Under the pieces are notes generated by a model that saw nothing but the letters and a program-made list of their open reading frames with translations, made no database searches and was not told where the DNA came from. A stretch of 64,000 nucleotides of DNA, from positions 357,640 through 421,639 of the forward strand of contig NZ_RCZH01000004.1 of the NCBI RefSeq assembly GCF_006438875.1, read 5' to 3'. This stretch comes from Flavobacterium pectinovorum (GTDB lineage: Bacteria; Bacteroidota; Bacteroidia; Flavobacteriales; Flavobacteriaceae). Positions 35,051 to 42,619 of the stretch are shown here, one piece after another (positions within the stretch are counted from its first letter, which is position 1; each line of letters begins with the position of its first letter). The translations under genes and the position numbers were made by a program.

Positions 35051-35120
35051 ATTCCCGCTATTCGTTTCAATCTTTTATGCCGAACAACGGCACAAAAGGA
35101 TTTTTACTTCTATCGGGGCT
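35051..35120 (+). repeat. TCCCGCTAT...ATCGGGGCTAG element, copy A
   Basis: The ends TTCCCGCTATTCGTTTCAAT and CTATCGGGGCTAG enclose an ATCTTTT...AAAAGGAT hairpin. It matches 37082-37164 (reverse) and 48417-48493. Confidence 0.75.
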
Positions 35121-35288
35121 AGATTAGAGCTTTTATGGTTTTTAAGAACTTCTCATAGAAGGCTTTCAAAATCCTGTAGATTAAACAAATAAAACAACCA
35201 TAATCTTTTGTCATTCCAATTTCTTTGATAAAAACTAACTTTTGTTTCGTTTCAACGGAGTAATCCCGAAGCTTCGGAACCCAATCTT

Positions 35289-35389
35289 GTCATCCCGAGG
35301 AACGAGGGATCTCCGCAAGAAACTAACACACAGTATTTTCTTTAGATTGTCGAGCTGCTTTTGGAGATCCCTCGTTCCTCAGGATAACA
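35289..35389. repeat. GGAACGAGGGATCTCC inverted repeat
   Basis: CGAGGAACGAGGGATCTCC (from about 35296) and GGAGATCCCTCGTTCCTC (ending about 35380) are arms around 48 bp. This is another palindromic intergenic element without coding potential. Confidence 0.85.
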
Positions 35390-35410
35390 ATATTGTGTTT
35401 AAACTTTGCG

Positions 35411-35520
35411 AAGATGGATTGAAATCCATTCTACAATATATTTTGTTCCTTCGGAACTGCTTTAAAAATCTCTATGGAATAATTTATTTTGTAGCAATGC
35501 CCCGATCCCGAAACGTCGGA
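35411..35520 (+). repeat. GATGGATT..AATCCAT element, copy 1
   Basis: Contains GGATTGAAATCCATTCTACA, TTTTGTTCCTTCGGAACTGC and GGAATAATTTATTTTGTAGC. It matches 36866-36981 over its whole length, with scattered mismatches. Confidence 0.85.
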
Positions 35521-35570
35521 ACGAGATTAATTCATTGAAACTTTCCACCAAATAATTAATTTCTAAAATA

Positions 35571-36021
35571 TATCTCGGAGAGATTATCTATTGGTAGAAC
35601 ATAAAGATACCCATCAACATTTGTCCTGTAGGGACTACACCGTCGTGTTTCCGGTTTATTACTTACTGTCTGGACACAAATACAAAACAAACACTAATTT
35701 CACGAATTTGCACAAATTTTAACTGGTTAATTCAGCTTGTTAAATTAATTTCACGAAATGAATTAGTGAAAATTAGTGAAATTTGTGTTCAAAATTCATT
35801 AATAATACTTATGTCCAAACGGTAGGTTTCTTACGGAGATTGCTTCTTCGTCCTTAAAACCTATTGTTTCTTTTAATACATATCACGGTTCCTTCAAGTT
35901 TTTTTTTCAACCTTGTAGTTTGACAATTTATTCGAAATCTAAACTCGATCGTATAGTCCCTACGGGACAAATGTTTGGTGGGTGTAATACTATTCTACCA
36001 ACAGATAATCTCTCCGAGATA
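35571..36021. repeat. 451-bp element with terminal inverted repeats of about 75 bp, MITE-like
   Basis: The left end TATCTCGGAGAGATTATCT and right end AGATAATCTCTCCGAGATA are inverted. The arms continue with TTGGTAGAA and ACATTTGTCC.GTAGGGACTA for about 75 bp on both sides. Inside, a second inverted set (CTGTCTGGACACAAAT with ATGTCCAAACGGTAGG, and AAATTTGTGTTC) makes a nested palindrome. No coding sequence is inside. Confidence 0.85.
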
Positions 36022-36148
36022 CTACTTTTAGGGCAAGATTATGCTTATTACTACAAAGAATGGATTAAATGCGTCGAAACGACAAAAATAGTTTTATAAC
36101 ATCAAAAATCGGAATGATAAAAAGGGACAAACCAATTTTGAAAATTAA

Positions 36149-36193
36149 TTTTGTCAAAGTTCCTTAAACTCTTGGTTCAAAATTTTGACAAAG
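36149..36193. repeat. TTTTGTCAAAG..TTTTGACAAAG palindrome, copy 4
   Basis: TTTTGTCAAAGTTCC and AAATTTTGACAAAGATG are inverted around CTTAAACTCTTGG. It belongs to the family seen at 14604, 18421 and 19016. Confidence 0.7.
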
Positions 36194-36225
36194 ATGTTTG
36201 TACTCATAATCGTTTTGTTAAGCAA

Positions 36226-36319
36226 AATATAAAACCCACATCGCTTAGCTGTCCTACGCCACAAAAAGCGTTGCGATTGTTTCCAATACCGCCAGCATAC
36301 CACACGGGTAAAAATTTTT
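36226..36319 (+). repeat. GTCCTACGC..CCAATACCGCC element, copy 1
   Basis: Shares AAAATATAAA.CCC, GTCCTACGC, GTTTCCAATACCGCC and CACGGGTAAAA with 36622-36719. The two copies bracket the small gene at 36371-36604. Confidence 0.8.
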
Positions 36320-36339
36320 CTATGTCATAAAACAAAAAG

Positions 36340-36366
36340 ACTGTCATAATTGACAGCCTTTCTTCT
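36340..36366 (-). terminator. Terminator of the 77-codon gene
   Basis: On the minus strand GGCTGTCA pairs with TGACAGTC, followed by TTTTTG. It lies 5 bp after the stop at 36371. Confidence 0.7.
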
Positions 36367-36370
36367 TTAA

Positions 36371-36604
36371 TTATTCAACATCCAAATAAGGATTTAGAAT
36401 TTCTGCTAATTCATTCAGCCAATAAAAACCATTTTCAAGATTTGTTTTATCAATCTCTAAGGTTTCACATTTTCGCATTAAGCTCAAGGCAAGCATATAA
36501 TTTACTTGTCGAATTGTTTTTGCCAAACTTTGAGGATCGACTGATTTGTTAAAAAAATCAAGTAGCCTCGTTTCAGCTTCTTTTGAAAGGGTGTTTGTAA
36601 TCAT
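36371..36604 (-). CDS. Small protein of unknown function, 77 aa
   Basis: Starting at the ATG at 36604 gives a helical 77-residue protein (MITNTLSKEAETRLLDFFNK, then LAKTIRQVNYMLALSLMRK). It has no signal peptide. The open frame runs upstream to 36757, but that part lies in a repeated element and is rejected as the start. It has its own terminator. It is the only plausible gene in the 34967-37246 repeat island. No family is recognised. Confidence 0.6.
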   Translation of the reverse strand: MITNTLSKEAETRLLDFFNKSVDPQSLAKTIRQVNYMLALSLMRKCETLEIDKTNLENGFYWLNELAEILNPYLDVE

Positions 36605-36740
36605 AATTTGGACAATTAGGAAAATATGAAGCCCGCACATTTTAGATGTCCTACGCTGTCCCGCGTTACGGTTGTTTCCAATACCGCCATCATATTGCAC
36701 GGGCAAAAGTTTTTTCAAAATCATAATTCGGACAGTTAGG
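36601..36740 (+). repeat. Copy 2 of the GTCCTACGC element with flanking 20-bp direct repeats
   Basis: The element at 36622-36719 is flanked by TCATAATTTGGACAATTAGG (36601-36620) and TCATAATTCGGACAGTTAGG (36721-36740), which differ at two positions. The left flank includes the start codon of the 77-codon gene. Confidence 0.75.
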
Positions 36741-36865
36741 GTCACGAAGATACTCAAAAAAGAACGAAAATGATTACAAAAAATATTTATATTTAAACTT
36801 TAACATTGTCATTTATTCAATAAACACAAACTATGTCATTTATACCAAGATTTGGTTTTGATTGC

Positions 36866-36981
36866 GAATGATGGATTAAAATCCATCCCTACAATATATT
36901 TTGTTCCTTCGGAACTGCCTAAAAAAATTCCGGAGGAATAATTTATATTGTAGCAACGTCTCGATCCCGAAGCTTCGGGAC
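36866..36981 (+). repeat. GATGGATT..AATCCAT element, copy 2
   Basis: GATGGATTAAAATCCATCCC, TTTTGTTCCTTCGGAACTGC and GGAATAATTTATATTGTAGC match 35411-35520 in the same orientation. The element ends in the palindrome CCCGAAGCTTCGGG. Confidence 0.85.
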
Positions 36982-36990
36982 GCTACCAAA

Positions 36991-37046
36991 AATCGCCAAT
37001 CTTTGTCGAATTACTCGTGTGATTTCTCCCTTCGGTCGAAATGACA
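36991..37046. repeat. Half copy of the CATTTCGACC family
   Basis: AATCGCCAATCTTTGTCGA and GTGTGATTTCTCCCTTCGG then TCGAAATGACA match the right half of the elements at 12006 and 19091. The left arm is missing. Confidence 0.8.
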
Positions 37047-37081
37047 AATCAAACGAAAACATTCTTATGAAAATGTCAGCC

Positions 37082-37164
37082 CAGCCCCGATAGTCCCGAA
37101 GCTTCGGGAGAAAATCCTTTTGCTTTTTTCCTTAAAAAGCAAAAGATTGAAACGGATAGCGGGA
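37082..37164 (-). repeat. TCCCGCTAT...ATCGGGGCTGG element, copy B
   Basis: Reverse-oriented match to 35051-35120: CCCGCTATCCGTTTCAATC and GACTATCGGGGCTGG, with a GCTTTTT/AAAAAGC hairpin in the middle. No other gene is seen in 36605-37246. Confidence 0.8.
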
Positions 37165-37246
37165 TTAGCTCCTAAAAAAAATCAATATTATCATAGGAAA
37201 TCGGAATACAAAAATGCTTTATCAAATTTCTTTAAACGTCTTGCTT

Positions 37247-38101
37247 TTAAACCTTACAAGAAATCATACGGTCGTTATCGTAGATATCTTTTCTTAATTC
37301 GATGTTTTTGAAATCCATATTTTCAAGTAAATCTCTTGTTTCCTGACCCAAATATTGATTGATTTCAAAATATAATTGTCCGTTTTCAATAAAATTCTTT
37401 TTAGCCAATTCAGCAATTTTTCGATAAAAAATCAAAGCATCATTATCATCAACAAAAAGTGCTAAATGCGGTTCATAATCCAGCACATTCTTTTTGATTT
37501 CTACTTTCTCTAAATTGCGAACATAAGGCGGATTTGAAACAATAATATCAAAATTACATCTCAGTTCTTCTAACGCTAAAACATCCTGAAACAAAAAAGT
37601 AACATCAACTTTGTTGTTTATTGCATTTCTTTTGGCTGTTTCGATTGCTTTTTTAGAAACATCAAAACCATAAACTTCAGCATTTGGAAGATTTTTGGCC
37701 AATGAAATTGCGATACATCCACTGCCGGTTCCAATATCCAGAATTTTTATTTTTTTTGATTTATTACTTGCAGCATTCTCATTGATAATCCATTCTACCA
37801 ATTCTTCGGTTTCCGGACGAGGAATGAGAACGTTCTCGTTTACTTCAAAATCCAAACCATAAAAATTAGTTTTTCCTAATAAATACTGAATCGGAACTTC
37901 TTTTTTTAATTGCGCCAATAGCGAATCCCAAATCACAAAATCACTTTCAGAAAAAGTCAATTCATGATTTAGAGCCAAATCAATTTGCCGCAATTGATGC
38001 TTGTCTTCTAAAATTAAATAGAAAAAACTTTCTGCTTCGTATGCATCGTAAAAGGCAGATAATTCTTTTATAAATTGAGTTCTATATTGTTTAATTTTCA
38101 T
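37247..38101 (-). CDS. prmC: Release factor glutamine methyltransferase PrmC (HemK)
   Basis: The 284 residues have an N-terminal helical domain (1-90) and a Rossmann methyltransferase domain with SAM motif I LDIGTGSG (121-128), GFDVSKKAIETAKRNA, and the catalytic NPPY at 190-193. PrmC N5-methylates the Gln of the GGQ motif in RF1 and RF2. VLIPRPETEELVEW (91-104) is the typical PrmC linker. It stands between a repeat island and a lipoprotein gene. Confidence 0.96.
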   Translation of the reverse strand: MKIKQYRTQFIKELSAFYDAYEAESFFYLILEDKHQLRQIDLALNHELTFSESDFVIWDSLLAQLKKEVPIQYLLGKTNFYGLDFEVNENVLIPRPETEELVEWIINENAASNKSKKIKILDIGTGSGCIAISLAKNLPNAEVYGFDVSKKAIETAKRNAINNKVDVTFLFQDVLALEELRCNFDIIVSNPPYVRNLEKVEIKKNVLDYEPHLALFVDDNDALIFYRKIAELAKKNFIENGQLYFEINQYLGQETRDLLENMDFKNIELRKDIYDNDRMISCKV

Positions 38102-38135
38102 TTTCTTTATACCTATAGTTAAAAAAGAGATTTCC

Positions 38136-38957
38136 TTAGCAATCGAATTGCACTACTGTTTCAGAAACTTTTTTTACGTTATTTTCGTTTTCAGCTTTAG
38201 AGGAAAGAAACAAAATCACACATTCTTCTTCCACATTTTTTCTTGTACTAAAAACAAAATCCAATTTTCCATCACCATCAATATCTCCAACAAAAAGTAT
38301 CTCCAGAAGAGTTTCATAAAATAAATCTTCTGTAAAAATCAACTCTTCAGAACCATTTCCAACAGTTAAGTAAAGTTTATAATTCGTTACTTCGTTAAAA
38401 TTTTCTTTATTAACATTATCTGTAATTACCCCTCCCTCAAAAAGCACTTCTCCTTCTGCACGCAAAGTGTAATTGATATTATTAAATGTAAAATTCTTTT
38501 TTTCTTTGGGCCAAAATTTACTTTTTTCTGTTTTTATGAAATTAATTTTACCAAATTTCAATTCAGGATAATCCAGAAATAACAAAGTTTCTTTTTTAGA
38601 ATTAATAACTTTAAGAGGAGCTCCTGAACAATCATCTGTATAATTTTCAATTTTAAAATCAGGCTTTCCTAAATAATACTCTCCATTCTGTTTATACAAA
38701 TCAACCCATTTTTCTGTTAGGGAAGACACAGGGTTTTTACCTTTATAAGTTTGATACGCTACTGGTAACAAAGTTTCAAAATCATTTAAAGATTCGTCAT
38801 TTGATAAGGTTTCAACCTTTTCAAGAGAATCTATAACTGGTGTTTTGGTAACAATTTGGATTTTTTTATCTGCTTTTTTATCTGCTTTTTTTCCTTCGCT
38901 TTTATTACAAGAAAATAAACCTAAAACAAGAACAATTCCAAGAGTAATTTTTTTCAT
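38136..38957 (-). CDS. Lipoprotein of unknown function, 273 aa
   Basis: The lipobox is LGLFSCNKS (Cys near 17), followed by a Lys-rich linker (KKADKKADKK). The mature part is beta-rich. Near the C-terminus VGDIDGDGKLDFVFST is a Ca-binding FG-GAP/EF-hand-like loop. No enzyme motif is recognised. It is likely anchored in the inner or outer membrane facing the periplasm. Its gene lies 3 bp after the stop of the upstream acetyltransferase gene, so the two are probably co-transcribed. Confidence 0.8.
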   Translation of the reverse strand: MKKITLGIVLVLGLFSCNKSEGKKADKKADKKIQIVTKTPVIDSLEKVETLSNDESLNDFETLLPVAYQTYKGKNPVSSLTEKWVDLYKQNGEYYLGKPDFKIENYTDDCSGAPLKVINSKKETLLFLDYPELKFGKINFIKTEKSKFWPKEKKNFTFNNINYTLRAEGEVLFEGGVITDNVNKENFNEVTNYKLYLTVGNGSEELIFTEDLFYETLLEILFVGDIDGDGKLDFVFSTRKNVEEECVILFLSSKAENENNVKKVSETVVQFDC

Positions 38958-38960
38958 AAG

Positions 38961-39446
38961 CTATAAAACTTTCAACATCCAAACCGGGCAAGAACAATGC
39001 CCAGTATTTCCCATGGGAGCATCTAAATATTCAAAACCTGATTTTTTATATAATTTTTGAGCAGCGTGCATAAAATGCATTGTTTCGATATAACATTTTT
39101 CAAAGCCAAAATTTTTTGCTTCTGCCAAACATTTTTCCATCATCTTACTTCCAATTCCTAAACCACGGGTTTCAGGCAAAAAATACATTTTTTGTAATTC
39201 GCAAATTTTAGGATCTCCATTTTCCAGTGGTGCAATTCCAGCACAACCCACAATTTCACCTTCGTTTTCTACTACAAAATAAGCCGATTTTGGCTTGTTA
39301 TATTCTTCAAACATTAAATCTAAATACGGATCTTCATATGCCGTACCTACTTTCGGAATCTCCATTTCGTCAAAAACTGATCGTATTAATTTAGCAACTG
39401 CCTGATTGTCTTCTTTTTTAATTGCTCTGATAATCCAATTTTTCAT
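38961..39446 (-). CDS. GNAT N-acetyltransferase
   Basis: Starting at the ATG at 39446 gives about 161 residues (MKNWIIRAIKKEDNQAVAKLIRSVFDEM). The acetyl-CoA motif is MYFLPETRGLGIGSKMMEKCLAEAK (RGLGIG). The fold finishes with CYIETMHFMHAAQKLYKKSGFEYL. The substrate is unknown. Two in-frame starts further upstream (39476, 39467) fall within or at the edge of the promoter, since a TACTTTTG box lies at 39474-39481. The gene is divergent from ribD. Confidence 0.88.
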   Translation of the reverse strand: MKNWIIRAIKKEDNQAVAKLIRSVFDEMEIPKVGTAYEDPYLDLMFEEYNKPKSAYFVVENEGEIVGCAGIAPLENGDPKICELQKMYFLPETRGLGIGSKMMEKCLAEAKNFGFEKCYIETMHFMHAAQKLYKKSGFEYLDAPMGNTGHCSCPVWMLKVL

Positions 39447-39473
39447 ATTTCTTAATTCATGCGACATTATATA

Positions 39474-39481
39474 CAAAAGTA
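39474..39481 (-). promoter_or_regulatory. -7 box of the acetyltransferase gene
   Basis: TACTTTTG on the minus strand. Its position rules out the ATG at 39476 as a start and leaves a leader of about 20 nt to 39446. Confidence 0.55.
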
Positions 39482-39543
39482 GAAATACTTTTTTGATAGT
39501 TTCTTAACTAGTCCAATAACTATATGGACTAAACAAAAATAAC

Positions 39544-39551
39544 TACTTTTG
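39544..39551 (+). promoter_or_regulatory. -7 box of ribD, adjacent to its GTG
   Basis: TACTTTTG ends 4 nt before the GTG start of ribD, so the transcript is expected to be leaderless or nearly so. Confidence 0.5.
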
Positions 39552-39555
39552 TACT

Positions 39556-40605
39556 GTGAATATACATGAAAAATATATAAAACGCTGCATTGAATTGGCA
39601 CAAAATGGCTTTGGAACTACGTATCCCAATCCAATGGTTGGAAGTGTAATTGTTTATGAAGATAAAATTATTGGCGAAGGCTGGCACAAAAAAGCCGGTG
39701 GACCTCATGCCGAAGTAAACGCGATTCGATCTGTAAAAGATAAATCGCTGCTGGAAAAAGCTACTATATATGTAAGTTTAGAACCTTGCAGTCATTTTGG
39801 AAAAACTCCTCCTTGCTGCGATTTAATTATCGAACACAAAATCCCGAATGTAATTGTTGGAACTGTTGATCCTAATGAAAAAGTAGCAGGAAACGGAATT
39901 AAAAAAATAATTGCTTCGGGAGCAAATGTTGTCGTTGGTATTCTGGAAAAAGAATGTAACGAACTCAACAAACGTTTCTTTACTTTTCATCAGCAAAAAA
40001 GACCTTATATCATATTAAAATGGGCCGAAAGTCAAGATGGCTTTTTGTCTCCTGAAAAAGAGGACAATCAGGATCGTAAACCTGTCTGGATTACCAATCA
40101 ATATTCCAGACAATTGGTTCATAAATGGCGCAGCGAAGAACAGGCGATTTTAGTTGGAACGAAAACTGTTATAGATGACAACCCAAAATTAAACGTTAGG
40201 GATTGGTCCGGAAATAATCCGATAAGGGTTGTTTTAGATCAAAATAACCGAATCTCAAAAGACAGTTTTATTTTTGATAACTGTGTAAAAACCATCATAT
40301 TCACCAAATCTGAAACTAGCATTTCAGCAGAAAACACTACCTTTGAAGTAATTGATTTTAAGGAGAATATAATTCCGCAAATTTTGGGGATTTTACATCA
40401 AAATCAGATTCAGTCTATTATTATTGAAGGTGGTTTACAGACTTTACAATCTTTTATAGATCAGAATATTTGGGATGAAGCTCGTATTTTTGTTGGAAAA
40501 TTACTTTTCGGAAATGGAACAAAAGCACCAATTCTTCAAAAGAAAAATGTAACGAAAACTTACATTCTAAATGATGAATTAATAAATGTTAGAAATCATG
40601 ATTGA
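39556..40605 (+). CDS. ribD: Riboflavin biosynthesis deaminase/reductase RibD
   Basis: The 349 residues combine a zinc deaminase domain (1-145) and an NADPH reductase domain (about 150-349), converting the GTP-derived pyrimidine to 5-amino-6-ribitylamino-uracil phosphate. Zinc ligands are H51 (PHAEVNA, E53 catalytic), C78 (EPCSHFG) and C87 (KTPPC). The reductase part shows ILKWAESQDGFLSPE, QAILVGTKTVIDDNPKLNVR and IIIEGGLQTLQSFI. The start is GTG, close to a -7 box. The next gene overlaps its end by 8 bp. Confidence 0.95.
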   Translation: MNIHEKYIKRCIELAQNGFGTTYPNPMVGSVIVYEDKIIGEGWHKKAGGPHAEVNAIRSVKDKSLLEKATIYVSLEPCSHFGKTPPCCDLIIEHKIPNVIVGTVDPNEKVAGNGIKKIIASGANVVVGILEKECNELNKRFFTFHQQKRPYIILKWAESQDGFLSPEKEDNQDRKPVWITNQYSRQLVHKWRSEEQAILVGTKTVIDDNPKLNVRDWSGNNPIRVVLDQNNRISKDSFIFDNCVKTIIFTKSETSISAENTTFEVIDFKENIIPQILGILHQNQIQSIIIEGGLQTLQSFIDQNIWDEARIFVGKLLFGNGTKAPILQKKNVTKTYILNDELINVRNHD

Positions 40606-41200
40606 TACTATAATTTTTGACTTTGGAGATATTTTTATCAATTTAGATAAACAAGCGACTATTTCCGGATTGCAAAAATTAGGCATGACGGAATGGAATT
40701 CAGAATTGGATCGTCTAAATCTTTTGTTTGAAACGGGAGACGTTTCTCATGATGATTTTTTGGCTGGTTTTCAAAAAGAACTTCCAAATGCTTCTATCGA
40801 AAAAATCCTGGAAGCCTGGAATGCTGTTTTGGCAGATTTTCCTTTGTACCGATTAGAATTTTTACAAATGCTTACGCAAAAATACCGTCTGTTTTTATTG
40901 AGTAATACGGATTCGATTCATATTGAAACTTTCGAAAATAAAAGCGGAATTTCTTTTTACAGTGATTTTTACCAATGTTTTGAAAAAGTTTATTTTTCAT
41001 TTGAAATTGGAATGAGAAAACCAAATGCTGATGTTTTTCAATATCTAATCAACAAACATGAATTATCTCCTAAACGTACTTTATTTATAGATGATAAAAA
41101 AGAAAACACTGATGCTGCCGCTGCTTTAGGTTTCCATGTTTGGAATTTGCAAGTTGGTCAGGAAGATATTGTGGATCTATTTGATAAAAAAATATTATAG
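40598..41200 (+). CDS. HAD family hydrolase (HAD-IA, YihX-like)
   Basis: The ATG at 40598 overlaps the ribD stop. The 200-residue protein has motif I in IIFDFGDIFIN, with Asp as the expected nucleophile (DFGD replaces the usual DxD), LLSNTD for motif II, Lys in MRKPNADVF for motif III, and FIDDKKENTDAA for motif IV. HAD-IA enzymes such as YihX act on small phosphorylated metabolites. The overlap with ribD suggests the missing riboflavin-pathway phosphatase as a possible role (inference). Confidence 0.88.
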   Translation: MIDTIIFDFGDIFINLDKQATISGLQKLGMTEWNSELDRLNLLFETGDVSHDDFLAGFQKELPNASIEKILEAWNAVLADFPLYRLEFLQMLTQKYRLFLLSNTDSIHIETFENKSGISFYSDFYQCFEKVYFSFEIGMRKPNADVFQYLINKHELSPKRTLFIDDKKENTDAAAALGFHVWNLQVGQEDIVDLFDKKIL

Positions 41201-41230
41201 CAAACGTATATTTTGCGACAGATTAAATGA

Positions 41231-41323
41231 TTTTTTCACGCAGATTCTGCAGATTTAAGCAGATTTAATTTTAATTATAATCTGCGTAGATCAGCTGAAA
41301 TCTTTTTAAATCTGCGTGAAAAA
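41231..41323. repeat. TTTTCACGCAGATT inverted repeat
   Basis: TTTTTTCACGCAGATTC and AAATCTGCGTGAAAAAC are arms, with further CAGATTTAAGCAGATTTAA units inside. A related arm is at 31867-31888. Confidence 0.75.
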
Positions 41324-41364
41324 CTTACTCATAGTTAAGAGAAAAATAATTTAGAAATTTACTT

Positions 41365-41997
41365 TTGGAATATAACGATACGTATCAAACCATTGCTTTT
41401 GAATCAGAAGAAGTGCTTTTTAAGGAGAAAGGAAGTAAGTTCTTTGGCTACGCCTACCCTATAGAAAATGAAGATGAAGTAAAGCCCATCATCGAGAATC
41501 TAAAAAAGCAACATCCGCATGCTGTACATTTTTGCTATGCTTATCAATTAGGCACAGCTCCCAAAATTTCTTATCGCGCCAATGATGATGGCGAACCAAG
41601 CAATACGGCTGGCGCACCCATTTATGGACAAATTCAGTCTTTTGGGGTGACGAATGTTTTGATTGTTGTTGTTCGGATTTTTGGCGGAACTAAATTAGGC
41701 GTTGGCGGTTTAATTGCCGCTTACAAAACAACGGCACAAATGACGCTTGAAATTTGTGAAATTATCGAAAAAACAATCGATGTTCAGTTTTTAATCTCTT
41801 TTGATTATAAAAACATGAATAAAGTTATGCGTGTTATTAAAGAAAAAAAACTGGAAATTACATCTCAGGAAATGGAGATTAATGAAGAATCTGGTCTTCC
41901 AATTGGTAAAATAACGACAAAAACACGCAAAAAAAATGCCGAATCTATATTCGACATTTTTGATTTAATGTTTGAAATCGATATTAAAATTATATAA
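41365..41997 (+). CDS. YigZ/IMPACT family protein
   Basis: The 210 residues start at a TTG (EYNDTYQTIAFESEEVLFKEKGSKFFGYAYPI). IMPACT motifs are HPHAVHFCYAYQLG, RANDDGEPSNTAGAPI and VVVRIFGGTKLGVGGL. A C-terminal ferredoxin-like DUF1949 domain (about 140-205) follows. The eukaryotic relatives regulate the GCN2 kinase; the bacterial role is unknown. The start codon is the last three bases of a TACTTTTG box (41360-41367), so either that box is not used or the true start lies further in. Confidence 0.9.
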   Translation: MEYNDTYQTIAFESEEVLFKEKGSKFFGYAYPIENEDEVKPIIENLKKQHPHAVHFCYAYQLGTAPKISYRANDDGEPSNTAGAPIYGQIQSFGVTNVLIVVVRIFGGTKLGVGGLIAAYKTTAQMTLEICEIIEKTIDVQFLISFDYKNMNKVMRVIKEKKLEITSQEMEINEESGLPIGKITTKTRKKNAESIFDIFDLMFEIDIKII

Positions 41998-42028
41998 ATT
42001 AATATTAAAACACATCTCGTTTTAACAA

Positions 42029-42433
42029 TTATACAAGTGTTTTGAACAATTCTAAAATATAATCCGGAGGTGCTGTTGGACGACCTGTTTTTAACGAAAT
42101 AAATACTAAAATAAACACTGCAGTTGTTAATAACTCATTCGCTTCATTATAGATCTCACAGTCGAATTCGATCTTCACAGATGATTGACTTTTGAAAGTA
42201 GTATGAATCGTTAACAGCTCATCGTAACGTGCCGATTTTTTGTAATTTATTTGCATCGAAACAATGGGTAACCCAATTCCGCTTTCTTCCATACTTTTAT
42301 ACGAAATCCCTTTGTCTCTAAGCCATTCCACGCGTCCTATCTCAAAATATGGAATATAATTTCCGTGATAAACGACTCCCATTTGATCCGTTTCTGAGTA
42401 ACGAACACGCACTTGCGTTTGATGATTTTTCAT
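42029..42433 (-). CDS. Acyl-CoA thioesterase, YbgC/4HBT type
   Basis: The 134-residue hot-dog protein has VRYSETDQMGVVYHGNYIPYFEIGRVEWLRD, with the catalytic Asp in the YSETDQMGVV segment, then KSARYDELLTIHT and VKIEFDCEIYNE. YbgC-like enzymes hydrolyse short acyl-CoAs in the cytoplasm. It is divergent from dnaA with 186 bp between them; this spacer lacks clear DnaA boxes. Confidence 0.92.
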   Translation of the reverse strand: MKNHQTQVRVRYSETDQMGVVYHGNYIPYFEIGRVEWLRDKGISYKSMEESGIGLPIVSMQINYKKSARYDELLTIHTTFKSQSSVKIEFDCEIYNEANELLTTAVFILVFISLKTGRPTAPPDYILELFKTLV

Positions 42434-42619
42434 TATTTATATATTAAAAAAAATTAACTTCCAAAAGTTCTCTTACAACATTTTTTTATAAAATTAGAGC
42501 CCAAAATATTTTTTTTTACAGAAATTTGTTCACATATTTGTTATCCCGAAATACGGAATAAAATTGCTCCTTTTTTATTAGGAGAATCTTTATCAATAAT
42601 ATAAAATTTATCTGAATCT

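Noticed and set aside
35242..35538. 98-codon open frame in the repeat island
   Set aside because: It runs through two palindromic repeat elements, has no ribosome-binding context and no protein-like composition.
37120..37311. 63-codon open frame rich in Lys and Arg
   Set aside because: It covers the hairpin repeat 37082-37164 and the end of prmC on the other strand; a chance frame.
42434..42619. Possible oriC upstream of dnaA
   Set aside because: No cluster of TTATCCACA-like boxes is visible, and other gene spacers show none either. A GC-skew plot of the whole genome would be decisive.
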